Positions 17,931 to 25,790 of a stretch of 41,255 nt of DNA are shown one piece after another. The stretch is from Anaerolineaceae bacterium (GTDB taxonomy: Bacteria > Chloroflexota > Anaerolineae > Anaerolineales > Anaerolineaceae). The DNA is taken from assembly GCA_018060515.1 (NCBI GenBank), contig JAGOVY010000004.1:1-41255 (forward strand). Reading direction: 5' to 3'. The position numbers were made by a program, and so were the translations under genes. The notes beneath the pieces are model-generated. The model saw nothing but the letters and a program-made list of their open reading frames with translations, was not told where the DNA came from and did not search any database. Position 1 is the stretch's first letter. Each line of letters starts with the position of its first letter.

Positions 17931-18799
17931 TAAAAATCACCAATAGAAGGATTTTGTTCCATATAGTTGCTTAAATTACGATAAAAATAACCGGGATCCT
18001 GGAAGACCACAAATTTTGCCACAAGCTCACTTGCAGTCACCCTGACCCGATTGTTATTGCCAAATGCTGCCGGCTCATGGCCATCCACACTCATTAATGC
18101 TTCATGATCGCAATCCACCGTGATCTCCACGCTGGCGCCTTCCGGCAGGATGGCAGCTCTGTCCATTGAAAGGTGCGGCGCCACCGGCACAATGAGGATG
18201 TTGCGCAGCTCTGGTGGCATTATCGGCCCACCGACTGCCAGGGCATAGGCAGTTGAGCCGGTCGGCGTAGCCGCAATTAACCCATCAGCCACATAACCTG
18301 CAAGCATATATCCATCCACCGCAGCACGGATGCGAATCGGGCGAACCACCCTTCCGCGCGCCACTACCACTTCATTAATAACATGGGATGTGCTGACCAA
18401 CTCTTGCAAGTGCCAGAGCTCCGCTTTAAGCATCATCCGGTTTTCGATCTTATAATCGCCATCCAGCAGGCGCGGCAGTTTCTCTTGCCAATCAGCACGC
18501 GACAACTGCATTAAGAAGCCGAACTTGCCGAGGTTAATGCCCAATATCGGTAATCCATGCGGCGCCGCCAGATGACCAGCCCGCAGCATGGTACCATCAC
18601 CCCCCAGAGCGATCAACATATCAACTACGCCGCTTTCAATTTCCCGCCGTAAGCGGAGTTTATCCGTGGTGGTAACCAGGCTGTTTACTCCACGTGTTTT
18701 TAACCAACTTTGAATGGTCGCGCCTTCGATGAGTGTATCGTTCGAACCGGGGCGCAACACGATGGCCACATTTTTAAGTGAAGGCAGTTGAGTGCTCAT
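17930..18799 (-). CDS. nadK: NAD kinase
   Basis: Phosphorylates NAD+ to NADP+ in the cytoplasm. The 289-residue product shows the family motifs GGDGTML, LGINLGKFGFL, NEVVVARG and the ATPTGSTAYALAVGGPIM block, plus SVDGHE near the C-terminus. The frame can be read back to a GTG at 18898, but ATG 18799 gives the normal length and lies 9 nt after a perfect TATAAT (18809-18814). That suggests an mRNA starting at or within 1-3 nt of the ATG and no ribosome site. It heads the nadK, zinc-ribbon, recN and regulator cluster. Confidence 0.95.
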   Translation of the reverse strand: MSTQLPSLKNVAIVLRPGSNDTLIEGATIQSWLKTRGVNSLVTTTDKLRLRREIESGVVDMLIALGGDGTMLRAGHLAAPHGLPILGINLGKFGFLMQLSRADWQEKLPRLLDGDYKIENRMMLKAELWHLQELVSTSHVINEVVVARGRVVRPIRIRAAVDGYMLAGYVADGLIAATPTGSTAYALAVGGPIMPPELRNILIVPVAPHLSMDRAAILPEGASVEITVDCDHEALMSVDGHEPAAFGNNNRVRVTASELVAKFVVFQDPGYFYRNLSNYMEQNPSIGDF

Positions 18800-18808
18800 T
18801 ATCTGATT

Positions 18809-18814
18809 ATTATA
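18809..18814 (-). promoter_or_regulatory. -10 box of nadK, possible leaderless start
   Basis: TATAAT on the minus strand, with only 9 nt between it and the nadK ATG. No convincing -35 was found. A perfect 12-bp palindrome TCACAATTGTGA lies about 110 nt upstream (18924-18935); its role is unknown. Confidence 0.5.
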
Positions 18815-19074
18815 ACGAACTTTAGTAGAACTCTCGCCAGATTGATTCCACGCAGATTGAATCAAATTTCTTGCGCAGGTTGCCACCTGCAATAACACCC
18901 TCTATTTTGATTTTTAAGAAGCATCACAATTGTGACAATCGCTGATTAAGCCAGCCAACCCAAACAGGAGGTTTGCCGTGTTGAGCAACCCCCATCATTG
19001 GCTTGGAAGATAAAATGAGGGGGGCAGCTTATGCATTTCTTTACACACTTCGGCATCGCGCAAACAGCGCGCTC

Positions 19075-19731
19075 TTAGCTCGTTGTATCTGCCATGCCCG
19101 GAAATTTTTGTGAAAACTGTTCGAGCGCTTCTTGCAGATGTTGTTCGCGTAAGCTTAATGTCAGATCGGCACGCGTGCGTTCAATAATGCCGCGCACCAG
19201 ATCTGTTTGCCGCCGCAGACCATTGGTGATGGCATCGGGATAATCAAGGGTGACGAGAAAGTTATAAATCTCGTCCATTGTCGTCAACAAGCGCTCAGCC
19301 TCTGCAGAGTACCCCTGGCGCAGGATGTCCAGACATCTGCGGCGCAGCTCGCCAATCGTCTCAGCCAACCCGTTAACGTAGTCAGCATTGTCAATGCCAA
19401 GCTCCTCGGGGCGCGGCAGCCTCTGATTTTCGATGAGTGCACAGGTAAGGTTGGCCTCAGCAAATTCTTTAATGGCATCGTGGGTGTAGCCTGTGTGGTA
19501 CAACTCAGGGTAGGGTTTAAGATCGCGCTGCATTGTGTTCACCAGTTGGTACGCCTCATCGAGCAACGCATGGGCTTCATTTGTTTCACCACGGTGGATG
19601 GCTCGAATTGTCAACGCAGAAAGTCGGGTCAGCTGGCGTGCTTGTACAAGTGTGGCGTCACGCACTCTGGTGCGGTCATCAAAAATTTTGCGTGTATTTT
19701 CTACTATTTCCTGAAAGTTATTCATCATCAT
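19075..19731 (-). CDS. Translin/TRAX-like protein
   Basis: A 218-residue all-helical protein matching the translin family (COG2178-like), nucleic-acid-binding proteins that form octamers. In eukaryotes TRAX is the catalytic partner that nicks and degrades small RNAs. The strongest match is DYPDAITNGLRRQTDLVRGIIERTR, the conserved C-terminal translin block. The segment KEFAEANLTCALIEN keeps an E-x-x-E pair and the later DYPD an Asp, arranged like the acidic catalytic residues of TRAX and archaeal TRAX-like enzymes, so nuclease activity is plausible but not shown. Three consecutive ATGs (19731, 19728, 19725) overlap the end of the DUF3467 gene by 8-14 nt. It is the third gene of an ssb-led operon. 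Confidence 0.8.
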   Translation of the reverse strand: MMMNNFQEIVENTRKIFDDRTRVRDATLVQARQLTRLSALTIRAIHRGETNEAHALLDEAYQLVNTMQRDLKPYPELYHTGYTHDAIKEFAEANLTCALIENQRLPRPEELGIDNADYVNGLAETIGELRRRCLDILRQGYSAEAERLLTTMDEIYNFLVTLDYPDAITNGLRRQTDLVRGIIERTRADLTLSLREQHLQEALEQFSQKFPGMADTTS

Positions 19732-20065
19732 TCCCGTTCTTGGGTGGGTTAGGCGGAATCACAGATTTAAACAAACTATCGGCCAGCCCAGTATCTCCGG
19801 GAAGGCGGATTTCGCCAAATGCTGCTTCATAGCGGGCAAGGTTCTCTGCGAGCGCCCGCAGCAGCAACTTTGCGCCTACCGGCGAGAGCAGCACACGCAC
19901 CAAGACAGACAATTTCTGTTGCCCGGGCAAAATACGGGAAAAATCAATTGTCAGCTCAGATGGTGTATGACTGATACGCGCCAGGTTGCTGTATATCGGC
20001 TCTAAATCCTCCGGCAGCTCCAACGGGGGTGTCCCCTGAGCCGGATGCTTGGGATGATCGGTCAT
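19718..20065 (-). CDS. DUF3467 protein
   Basis: A 115-residue protein of the DUF3467 family (LEDLEPIYSNLARISHTPSELTIDFSRILPG pattern, then LLSPVGAKLLLRALAENLARYEAAFG). The family is small, widespread and of unknown function; archaeal and bacterial versions keep the PIYSN and SP-x-GAK-LL-x-AL cores. ATG 20065 lies 7 nt past the ssb stop. The frame extends back through ssb codons, which I reject. It overlaps the translin-like gene, so ssb, DUF3467 and translin-like products are probably made together. Confidence 0.8.
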   Translation of the reverse strand: MTDHPKHPAQGTPPLELPEDLEPIYSNLARISHTPSELTIDFSRILPGQQKLSVLVRVLLSPVGAKLLLRALAENLARYEAAFGEIRLPGDTGLADSLFKSVIPPNPPKNGNDDE

Positions 20066-20072
20066 GATTCGG

Positions 20073-20489
20073 TTAGAAAGGAAGATCTTCAGCCGGCGAG
20101 ATACCCAGATCATCTTCTGGTGTGCCTTCGCCTGCACTTTCTGACCGTTGTGACAGGAACTTAACTGTTTCTGCGGTAACCTCATAAGATGCGCGCGCCT
20201 GACCATCCTGCCCCACCCACACGCGCGGTCCGCCAGTTTTAGAATCTACCGTCAATCGTCCCTCAATCAGCACCATCTTCCCTTTTTGAAGGAAGTTATT
20301 GCATGTCTCAGCCAGCTTCGCCCAGGCAGTAACCCTGAACCAAACGGTTTCTTTTACTGGGTTTCCAGCCTGATCTTTATACTGCCGGTCTGTGGCGACT
20401 GAAAAACTCGTAACCGGTTGCCCGGTTGGTGTATAACGCATTTCAGGGTCTCTTCCCAGCCTGCCAACAATAATTAGTTTCTGATACAT
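20073..20489 (-). CDS. ssb: Single-stranded DNA-binding protein
   Basis: A 138-residue SSB. The OB-fold occupies residues 1-105 (YQKLIIVGRLGRDPEMRYTPTGQPV, WFRVTAWAKLAETCNNFLQKGKMVLIEGRL). A short acidic linker ends in the AEDLPF tip that binds partner proteins such as helicases and RecO. It is shorter than E. coli SSB (178). A strong AAGGAGGAG site lies just before the ATG at 20489. It is the first gene of a three-gene operon with DUF3467 and a translin-like protein. Confidence 0.95.
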   Translation of the reverse strand: MYQKLIIVGRLGRDPEMRYTPTGQPVTSFSVATDRQYKDQAGNPVKETVWFRVTAWAKLAETCNNFLQKGKMVLIEGRLTVDSKTGGPRVWVGQDGQARASYEVTAETVKFLSQRSESAGEGTPEDDLGISPAEDLPF

Positions 20490-20541
20490 GTGCTCCTCCT
20501 TAAGGTAACCTGCGCTAACTATGAGTGTTCGTGCTACTTTA

Positions 20542-20579
20542 ATTTTACAATAAAGTTCGATTTTCTTTTCAATAAAGTT
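20542..20579 (-). promoter_or_regulatory. Putative ssb promoter with a 10-bp direct repeat
   Basis: On the minus strand, TTGAAA (20567-20572) and TAAAAT (20542-20547) with a long 19-nt spacer. Overlapping them, the plus-strand sequence CAATAAAGTT occurs twice (20548-20557 and 20570-20579), 22 nt apart, about two helix turns. This could be a regulator site on one DNA face; no known factor is recognised. Confidence 0.4.
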
Positions 20580-20670
20580 GAATCGGTTTTCATATTGTTA
20601 TTTAGGGATTAACGATAATTGGATTTTGAGGTAAAAAAGTGCCGATTAGATTGATGTTATAATCCTGAAA

Positions 20671-21477
20671 GTGAAATCAATGAAAACCTTGCGTGTTTTT
20701 TTCTTTATGCTTATTGTTTTGGCTGTTTTTGGCTTGCTGGTTTCATCATTTCCGTTTTCAAATCAAGCCAATGCTCAACTGCTATACTTTACTCCCACGG
20801 CAGATGCCAGCGGCGCCATCTACTACGTTGTCAGAGAGGGCGACACCTGCGACAGCATTTCGCTGGTCAACAACATCCCAGTCGAAACGCTGCGCACACT
20901 GAATGGATTAACCTTCGACCAATGTCGCTTCCTGCAGGTGGGTTCGCGGCTGCTTCTGGGCACAGTACCGACTGCCGTCATCACCCCGGGGCCATCTCCT
21001 ACCCCAACCTCCAATTTACCCACGCCTGAGCCTGTACGCGGTTTTGGCACCATCTGCATTTTCCTTTACAACGATGTTAATGGAAACGCTATGGCTGAAG
21101 AAGAGGAAGTTCTCAACACCGGCATTGGCGGTGGACAGGTTAGCCTGACGCAGCTGGGCGGTGAGTATGCCAACACTGGAACCACGTTGAACAACGGCTT
21201 GGCATTGTGTTTCAATGACATTCCTGAGGGAGATTATTCCATCAGCATCGCCATCCCCGATGGGTATAACCCCACCTCTTCACAAACCACGAATGTTCAA
21301 CTGAAAGCCGGCGATACCTCTACCATCAACTTCAGCGCGCAGGTCAGTGGAAGTGCGAACGAAGGCAACCAAGCAGATGATTCTGGCAGCTCTTTGCTTC
21401 TCGGCGCCATTGGCCTTCTCATCCTTCTGGCGGGTGTTGGTGTCGGCTTGTACGCCCGCTATATCCTGAGAAAATAA
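20671..21477 (+). CDS. LysM domain surface protein with Cna-B/SdrD-like domain and C-terminal anchor
   Basis: A 268-residue exported protein in four parts: a signal peptide (about 4-33, FFFMLIVLAVFGLLVSS, ending ANAQ); one LysM domain (about 49-95, YYVVREGDTCDSISLVNNIPV); a Pro/Thr linker; and a beta-sandwich of SdrD/Cna-B type (about 125-220, GTICIFLYNDVNGN, then FNDIPEGDYSISI). A membrane helix (about 240-263) and a short basic tail RYILRK close it. It probably sits on the outer face, binding glycan through LysM. TATAAT at 20658-20663 leaves 7 nt to a GTG start (20671), fitting leaderless initiation; ATG 20680 is the alternative and leaves the signal peptide intact. Confidence 0.8.
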   Translation: MKSMKTLRVFFFMLIVLAVFGLLVSSFPFSNQANAQLLYFTPTADASGAIYYVVREGDTCDSISLVNNIPVETLRTLNGLTFDQCRFLQVGSRLLLGTVPTAVITPGPSPTPTSNLPTPEPVRGFGTICIFLYNDVNGNAMAEEEEVLNTGIGGGQVSLTQLGGEYANTGTTLNNGLALCFNDIPEGDYSISIAIPDGYNPTSSQTTNVQLKAGDTSTINFSAQVSGSANEGNQADDSGSSLLLGAIGLLILLAGVGVGLYARYILRK

Positions 21478-21479
21478 AA

Positions 21480-21499
21480 GTGGCTGGTATCCCAGCCAC
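21480..21499 (-). terminator. Terminator after the molybdoenzyme gene
   Basis: A perfect 8-bp stem (GTGGCTGG / CCAGCCAC) with a 4-nt loop. Read on the minus strand it is followed by TTTTATTTTC, a proper U-tract, so it ends the minus-strand molybdoenzyme transcript; it lies just 3 nt beyond the stop of the convergent LysM gene. Confidence 0.8.
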
Positions 21500-21529
21500 C
21501 CACATACTCCCAGTAATTTTAAATTGTTG

Positions 21530-22168
21530 TTAATCGATGATGCGCTGTTCAGTCCACACATCAGCGTCGTTATGGTAGCCGGCTTCTTCCCAGAAACCCG
21601 GTTTATCCTGTTGTGATAACTCCAAACCACGCAGCCACTTCGCGCCTTTCCAGAAATACGGAGTTGCCAGGTCATCCCGCCCGGGGATGGCGCCAACCAC
21701 TCCCCGCAACGGGTAGCCATGATCAGGGGTGATGGGTTTGCCTTCAAAATGAGTCGCGAAGAGAAAGTTTTCAGCCAGCGCGGTTTCGAGGGGCAGATTG
21801 GTCGTAAAACCATATTCCGCATGTTGGATGATGTAACGGGCACCGGGTTTTGGGCTTACCAGGCCAAGATCAAACAGGGTTCTCAATGCCACTCCCTCCC
21901 AAACAGTGTCAAATTTACTCCACTTTGTAACACAATGCACATCCATTTTGAGGGTTGTGCGCGGAAGCTGCGAAAAAGCCTGCCAGGATAATCTCAGCGG
22001 TTGATTAACTTCGCCCCAAACCTTAAAATCCCAACCAGCAGGGTCAAATGGCGGTATTTCCCCGTAATGCAGCACAGGAAATTTTAACGTGAGCGACTGA
22101 CCGGGAGGCAGCCGTCCTTCACGCTGCATTTTCTCTTCGTTTTCTATGCGTTGTTGGGAAGCATCCAT
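21530..22168 (-). CDS. Sulfite-oxidase-fold molybdopterin oxidoreductase
   Basis: A 212-residue molybdenum enzyme of the COG2041 class (YuiH-like). The molybdenum-ligating cysteine lies in KMDVHCVTKWSKFDTVWEGV. Conserved blocks FKVWGEVNQPLRLSWQAF, GYPLRGVVGAIPGRDD and YFWKGAKWLRGLEL support the call. There is no Tat or Sec signal and no haem domain, so it appears cytoplasmic, unlike MsrP; its substrate is unknown. The ATG at 22168 is preceded by an AGGCGG site, and TATAAT on the minus strand (22189-22194) is a likely -10 box. Monocistronic, closed by a strong terminator. Confidence 0.9.
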   Translation of the reverse strand: MDASQQRIENEEKMQREGRLPPGQSLTLKFPVLHYGEIPPFDPAGWDFKVWGEVNQPLRLSWQAFSQLPRTTLKMDVHCVTKWSKFDTVWEGVALRTLFDLGLVSPKPGARYIIQHAEYGFTTNLPLETALAENFLFATHFEGKPITPDHGYPLRGVVGAIPGRDDLATPYFWKGAKWLRGLELSQQDKPGFWEEAGYHNDADVWTEQRIID

Positions 22169-22231
22169 CTTTACCGCCTTTCTCCCCGATTATAGCCGAG
22201 TTAAATCTTGAAAACGATGATCTACAATAAT

Positions 22232-22261
22232 TTGACTAATTGCATCCATTAGGGATACAAT
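22232..22261 (+). promoter_or_regulatory. Promoter of the GAF histidine kinase
   Basis: TTGACT (22232-22237), an 18-nt spacer and TACAAT (22256-22261), a good sigma-70 match, with transcription predicted near 22268. An AGGA (22271-22274) follows before the ATG at 22282. This excludes the upstream TTG at 22240 as the start. Confidence 0.7.
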
Positions 22262-22281
22262 ATCAGACACAGGACGAACCC

Positions 22282-23994
22282 ATGCTCATTTACGCGCAAA
22301 GCCAGGATCCTTTCGAAACCCGTTTACAAAAATTGCATCGCGATGCCGCGGAACTGGTGGGAAATCTCTCGTTTGATTCCGTGTTGGAAAAGATCGCCAG
22401 TATTGCCTTGGAACGTTCCGGAGGCAGTTATGCTGCGGTTGCGACCCTCGATGAACGCGGAGAAATCGAGCGTTTCGTCACAGCGGGAATGCTGCATACA
22501 CAAATTGAAAAAATCTCCCACCCGCCTAAGGGTTTTGGTTTGATCAGGGCGATGATGCAAACAAGTAAGGCATTACGCATCAACAATATCAGCAGCGACC
22601 CGCGGCATGCAGGGTTTCCACCTGGGCACCCAAAGATGACCTCTTTACTCGGCGTGCCCTTGTTTCAAGGACAACGACAAATCGGCCAAATCTACATCAC
22701 CGACAAGGCAATCAGCGGTGAGTTTTCTGCAGAAGATCAACGCCTGATGGAAATCCTGGCTTCTTACGCAGCGGTCGCCATCATTAATGCGCGCTTGTTT
22801 CGTGATTTCACCATGCATGACCGTGTGCTTACCCGCCAAAACGAAAATCTTTACCTTCTCAATCAGCTTGCCAGCACGCTTTCAACCAGCACTGAAATAA
22901 ATGAGATTCTCGACCAAGGTTTGTACCAGCTAATGGATTATCTGCGGCTTGAAGTGGGAGAGGTGTTTCTTGGGAATGAAGACAGCCGGCAGCTAAACCT
23001 TCTCATTCATCAGGGTGATATCGTCGAAAATTTATGGAAGCGCAACCGCTTTTCGATAGGCGAGAGCACGGTTGGCCGGGCAGCCAAAGGAGATGTTCCC
23101 ATTCTCCTCAACCTGACTGATAATGAATACGCAGATTTGAACCCATTGACGAAAGCGCGCGGTTTGCACGAACTGGCGGCGATTCCCATGAAAGGCAGAC
23201 GCGGTGTGGTAGGTGTTTTGTGTGTTGCTACCTGCCACCCAACGCCGCTAACCGAGCCTGATGTTCAATATGCACAAGGTATCGCTGCCTGGATGGCAAC
23301 CGCAATCGAAAACATACGTCTCAACCTGCAAGGGCGCCGTCTCGCCATTCTTGAGGAACGCGACCGCATTGGCATGGACTTGCATGACGGTATCATTCAA
23401 TCCATTTATGCTGTGGGACTCACGCTTGAGCACGCCAGACTCTTGATGAAAGACGACACCGCCCTCGCTGAAACACGCATTGAACAGGCGATTGAAAACC
23501 TTAACAGCACCATTCGAGATATTCGTTCCTATATCCTTGATTTGCGTCCGCGGCAGTTGAAAGATGAAAACCTGATGCAGGGTATTAACCGCCTTGTTCA
23601 AGAGTTTCGCGCCAATTCGTTAATTGAGGTTTCACTCACGGGACCGAAAGACGGTGTGGGAAACTTGCCTGAACCTCAGGCGATTGCGCTTTTCCACATC
23701 TGTCAGGAAGCGCTCGCCAATATCGCCAAGCACGCTCACGCGCGCCACACTGAAGTTACTGTGTGGACTACCGCTGAACGTACTTTGATCGAAATCCACG
23801 ATGATGGGCGCGGGTTTGACCCCGAAAAAACCAGGGTTTCTATTGGGCATGGTTTATCCAATATGGAAACTCGCGCCACCAACGCCGGCGGCGAGGTAGA
23901 TATTTCATCAGATATCGATGGAGGCACAACCGTGCTAGCCTGGGTGCCTTTCCCTGAACCTGAGTTCTCTGATAACGAATCCATTTTCGAATAA
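22282..23994 (+). CDS. GAF-GAF sensor histidine kinase, NarL-type (HisKA_3)
   Basis: A 570-residue soluble sensor kinase without membrane helices. Two GAF domains (about 15-170 and 185-335) precede a HisKA_3 dimerisation helix with phospho-accepting His368 in ERDRIGMDLHDGIIQSIYAVGL. A HATPase_c domain follows, with the N-box HICQEALANIAKHAHA, DDGRGFD and GHGLSNMETRA. Kinases of this class normally signal to NarL/LuxR-type response regulators, but no regulator gene is adjacent, so it is an orphan here. The GAF ligands (redox, light, nucleotide or other) cannot be read from sequence. The start follows a promoter and an AGGA site. Confidence 0.92.
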   Translation: MLIYAQSQDPFETRLQKLHRDAAELVGNLSFDSVLEKIASIALERSGGSYAAVATLDERGEIERFVTAGMLHTQIEKISHPPKGFGLIRAMMQTSKALRINNISSDPRHAGFPPGHPKMTSLLGVPLFQGQRQIGQIYITDKAISGEFSAEDQRLMEILASYAAVAIINARLFRDFTMHDRVLTRQNENLYLLNQLASTLSTSTEINEILDQGLYQLMDYLRLEVGEVFLGNEDSRQLNLLIHQGDIVENLWKRNRFSIGESTVGRAAKGDVPILLNLTDNEYADLNPLTKARGLHELAAIPMKGRRGVVGVLCVATCHPTPLTEPDVQYAQGIAAWMATAIENIRLNLQGRRLAILEERDRIGMDLHDGIIQSIYAVGLTLEHARLLMKDDTALAETRIEQAIENLNSTIRDIRSYILDLRPRQLKDENLMQGINRLVQEFRANSLIEVSLTGPKDGVGNLPEPQAIALFHICQEALANIAKHAHARHTEVTVWTTAERTLIEIHDDGRGFDPEKTRVSIGHGLSNMETRATNAGGEVDISSDIDGGTTVLAWVPFPEPEFSDNESIFE

Positions 23995-24008
23995 TTCAAC
24001 CGCAGCAG

Positions 24009-24037
24009 TTGCAGCCTGCCTGCCTTTAGACTAAAAT
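24009..24037 (+). promoter_or_regulatory. Promoter of holB, leaderless
   Basis: TTGCAG (24009-24014), a 17-nt spacer and TAAAAT (24032-24037). The predicted transcription start, about 7 nt on, falls on the A of the holB ATG at 24044. Confidence 0.6.
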
Positions 24038-24043
24038 CCTCTT

Positions 24044-25033
24044 ATGAGTTGGAACCTTATCGGACATGACTGGGCGGAAAGCCTGTTAAAAAAACATATC
24101 GCCAATAACGAAGCGCGCCACGCTTACCTGTTTACAGGTGCCCCAGGCGTAGGCAGGCGCAGCCTGGCGCTGGCATTCGCCAGCGCGCGCAATTGCGTTA
24201 ACCCGCCAGCTCCCGGTGAGTTCTGCGGCAAATGCCGTATGTGCAGGTTAACAACAAGCATGCAATTACCTGATATGAGCCTTGTTGAAGCTGACCGTGA
24301 CGGCGGAATAATTAAAGTCTCACAGGTGCGCGAGCTTCAGCGGACACTGGCGCTGACCCCTTATGAGGCAAAGTTCAGAATTGCGCTGTTGCTTAATTTT
24401 CAACAGGCAAATGCCAACGCACAAAACGCGCTCTTAAAGACTCTCGAAGAAGCCCCGGAAAACGTTGTCCTTCTGCTCACCTCCGATACGGTTGACTCGC
24501 TGCTGCCGACCATTGCCTCGCGCTGTGAAATTATCAGACTGCGCCCAGTGGCTGTGGATGTGTTGGAAGAAGCTTTGCTCAATCGCTGGAATCTGCCGGC
24601 AGAAAAAGCGCGCCATTATGCGCACCTTGCCAGTGGACGCACCGGCAGCGCGCTGCAAATGGAGTCTGATGCTGAGATTCTTAATGCCCGTGCCGCCTGG
24701 GTGGAAGAGCTGCTAAGGCTGCTGCCGCTCAGCCGCCGTGAACGCTTCGGGGCGGCTGAAAACCTGGCGCGAAACCGCGACCAATTGCGTAAAATGCTGC
24801 AAACTTGGCTTTCATTTTCACGTGACCTGCTGCTTACTGCCAGTGAATCAGCGGGCAAGGTGGTAAACCTGGATTATTTGGATGATATCAAGCGTATTGC
24901 TGCAAAATTACAAAACGAGGGTTCTTTGAAGATGGTAAACTTGCTCATCAACACACTTGATGACCTTGAAGTCAACGCTAATTTGCGCTTACTTTTGGAT
25001 AACACACTGCTGGAAATTCCCCAAATTAACTGA
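24044..25033 (+). CDS. holB: DNA polymerase III delta-prime subunit
   Basis: A 329-residue clamp-loader subunit. Seen: a degenerate P-loop GAPGVGRRSLAL, where the expected Lys is Arg; a Cys cluster (FCGKCRMCRL) for the structural zinc; the block NANAQNALLKTLEEAPENVVLLL; and the SRC motif in IASRCEIIRL that supplies the arginine finger. The product probably helps open and load the sliding clamp and may not hydrolyse ATP itself. It appears leaderless (see the promoter at 24009-24037). Its last 8 nt overlap the end of the convergent transporter ATPase gene. Confidence 0.93.
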   Translation: MSWNLIGHDWAESLLKKHIANNEARHAYLFTGAPGVGRRSLALAFASARNCVNPPAPGEFCGKCRMCRLTTSMQLPDMSLVEADRDGGIIKVSQVRELQRTLALTPYEAKFRIALLLNFQQANANAQNALLKTLEEAPENVVLLLTSDTVDSLLPTIASRCEIIRLRPVAVDVLEEALLNRWNLPAEKARHYAHLASGRTGSALQMESDAEILNARAAWVEELLRLLPLSRRERFGAAENLARNRDQLRKMLQTWLSFSRDLLLTASESAGKVVNLDYLDDIKRIAAKLQNEGSLKMVNLLINTLDDLEVNANLRLLLDNTLLEIPQIN

Positions 25034-25781
25034 AATTTTGCTGCAAACTTCCCCTCAGGCTGCGTTCGAGCTGTTGAAATTCGGCCGTATATCGCAACTC
25101 TTCCCGCCGAGGGCGGGTAAAGGTAACCGGCATATCTTTAACAATCTGACCAGGGCGCGGGCTGAGCAGTAGAATCCGATCAGAGAGTAAGAGCGCTTCT
25201 GAAATGGAGTGCGTCACCATGATTACTGGGGTACGCTGCCTCTGCCAGATGCGCAACAGTTCACTGCCCATGCGGTCGCGGGTAAGGGCATCGAGCGCCC
25301 CGAAAGGTTCATCCAATAAAAGCAAATCAGGTTCCTGAATGTACGCCCGCGCAATTGCCACGCGCTGCGCCATCCCGCCGGAAAGTTGAGAAGGCCAACT
25401 GCTGCCAAAATCCTCCAGACCCACCAGGCGCATCATCTCATCCACACGGCGGTCAACTTCCTCTGCAGCCCTTCCGAGTAATTCCAGCGGCAGGGAGATG
25501 TTCTGTCTGACTGTGCGCCATGGCATGAGGTTGGCATGCTGAAACACAAGCCCCACCCGCAGCGGGTTCTCGCCGCCAAACATGATGCTTCCACGAGAAG
25601 CGTCGAGCAAGCCGCCAATCAGGCGCAGTAGCGTGCTTTTTCCGCTGCCAGATGGACCGAGAACACACACAAACTCATCGCCTCTCAAGCTGAAGCTAAT
25701 ATCACGCAGCACCTCAAGCCCACCGTGGGAATCTTGGAAGGTCATCTCCAGAGAACGAATTTCAAGAAATGGTTTGTTCAC
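25026..25781 (-). CDS. Riboflavin ABC importer ATPase (SsuB/TauB-like)
   Basis: A 251-residue nucleotide-binding subunit. Motifs: Walker [15 protein letters not shown]-loop LVFQHANLMPW, signature [15 protein letters not shown], Walker B LLLLDEPFGALD, H-loop MVTHS. By sequence it belongs to the nitrate/sulfonate/taurine group, but the operon begins with an FMN riboswitch, so riboflavin is the likely cargo of the system it drives. It starts with GTG (25779-25781) behind AAGG, 9 nt after the binding-protein gene. Its 3' end overlaps holB by 8 nt in convergent orientation, with no room for a separate terminator. Confidence 0.9.
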   Translation of the reverse strand: MNKPFLEIRSLEMTFQDSHGGLEVLRDISFSLRGDEFVCVLGPSGSGKSTLLRLIGGLLDASRGSIMFGGENPLRVGLVFQHANLMPWRTVRQNISLPLELLGRAAEEVDRRVDEMMRLVGLEDFGSSWPSQLSGGMAQRVAIARAYIQEPDLLLLDEPFGALDALTRDRMGSELLRIWQRQRTPVIMVTHSISEALLLSDRILLLSPRPGQIVKDMPVTFTRPRREELRYTAEFQQLERSLRGSLQQNFS

Positions 25782-25790
25782 AATCTGCCT

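Noticed and set aside
18924-18935. TCACAATTGTGA as a CRP or Rex site
   Set aside because: Half-sites are in the wrong order and spacing for TGTGA-N6-TCACA or TTGTGA-N6-TCACAA; kept only as an unexplained palindrome.
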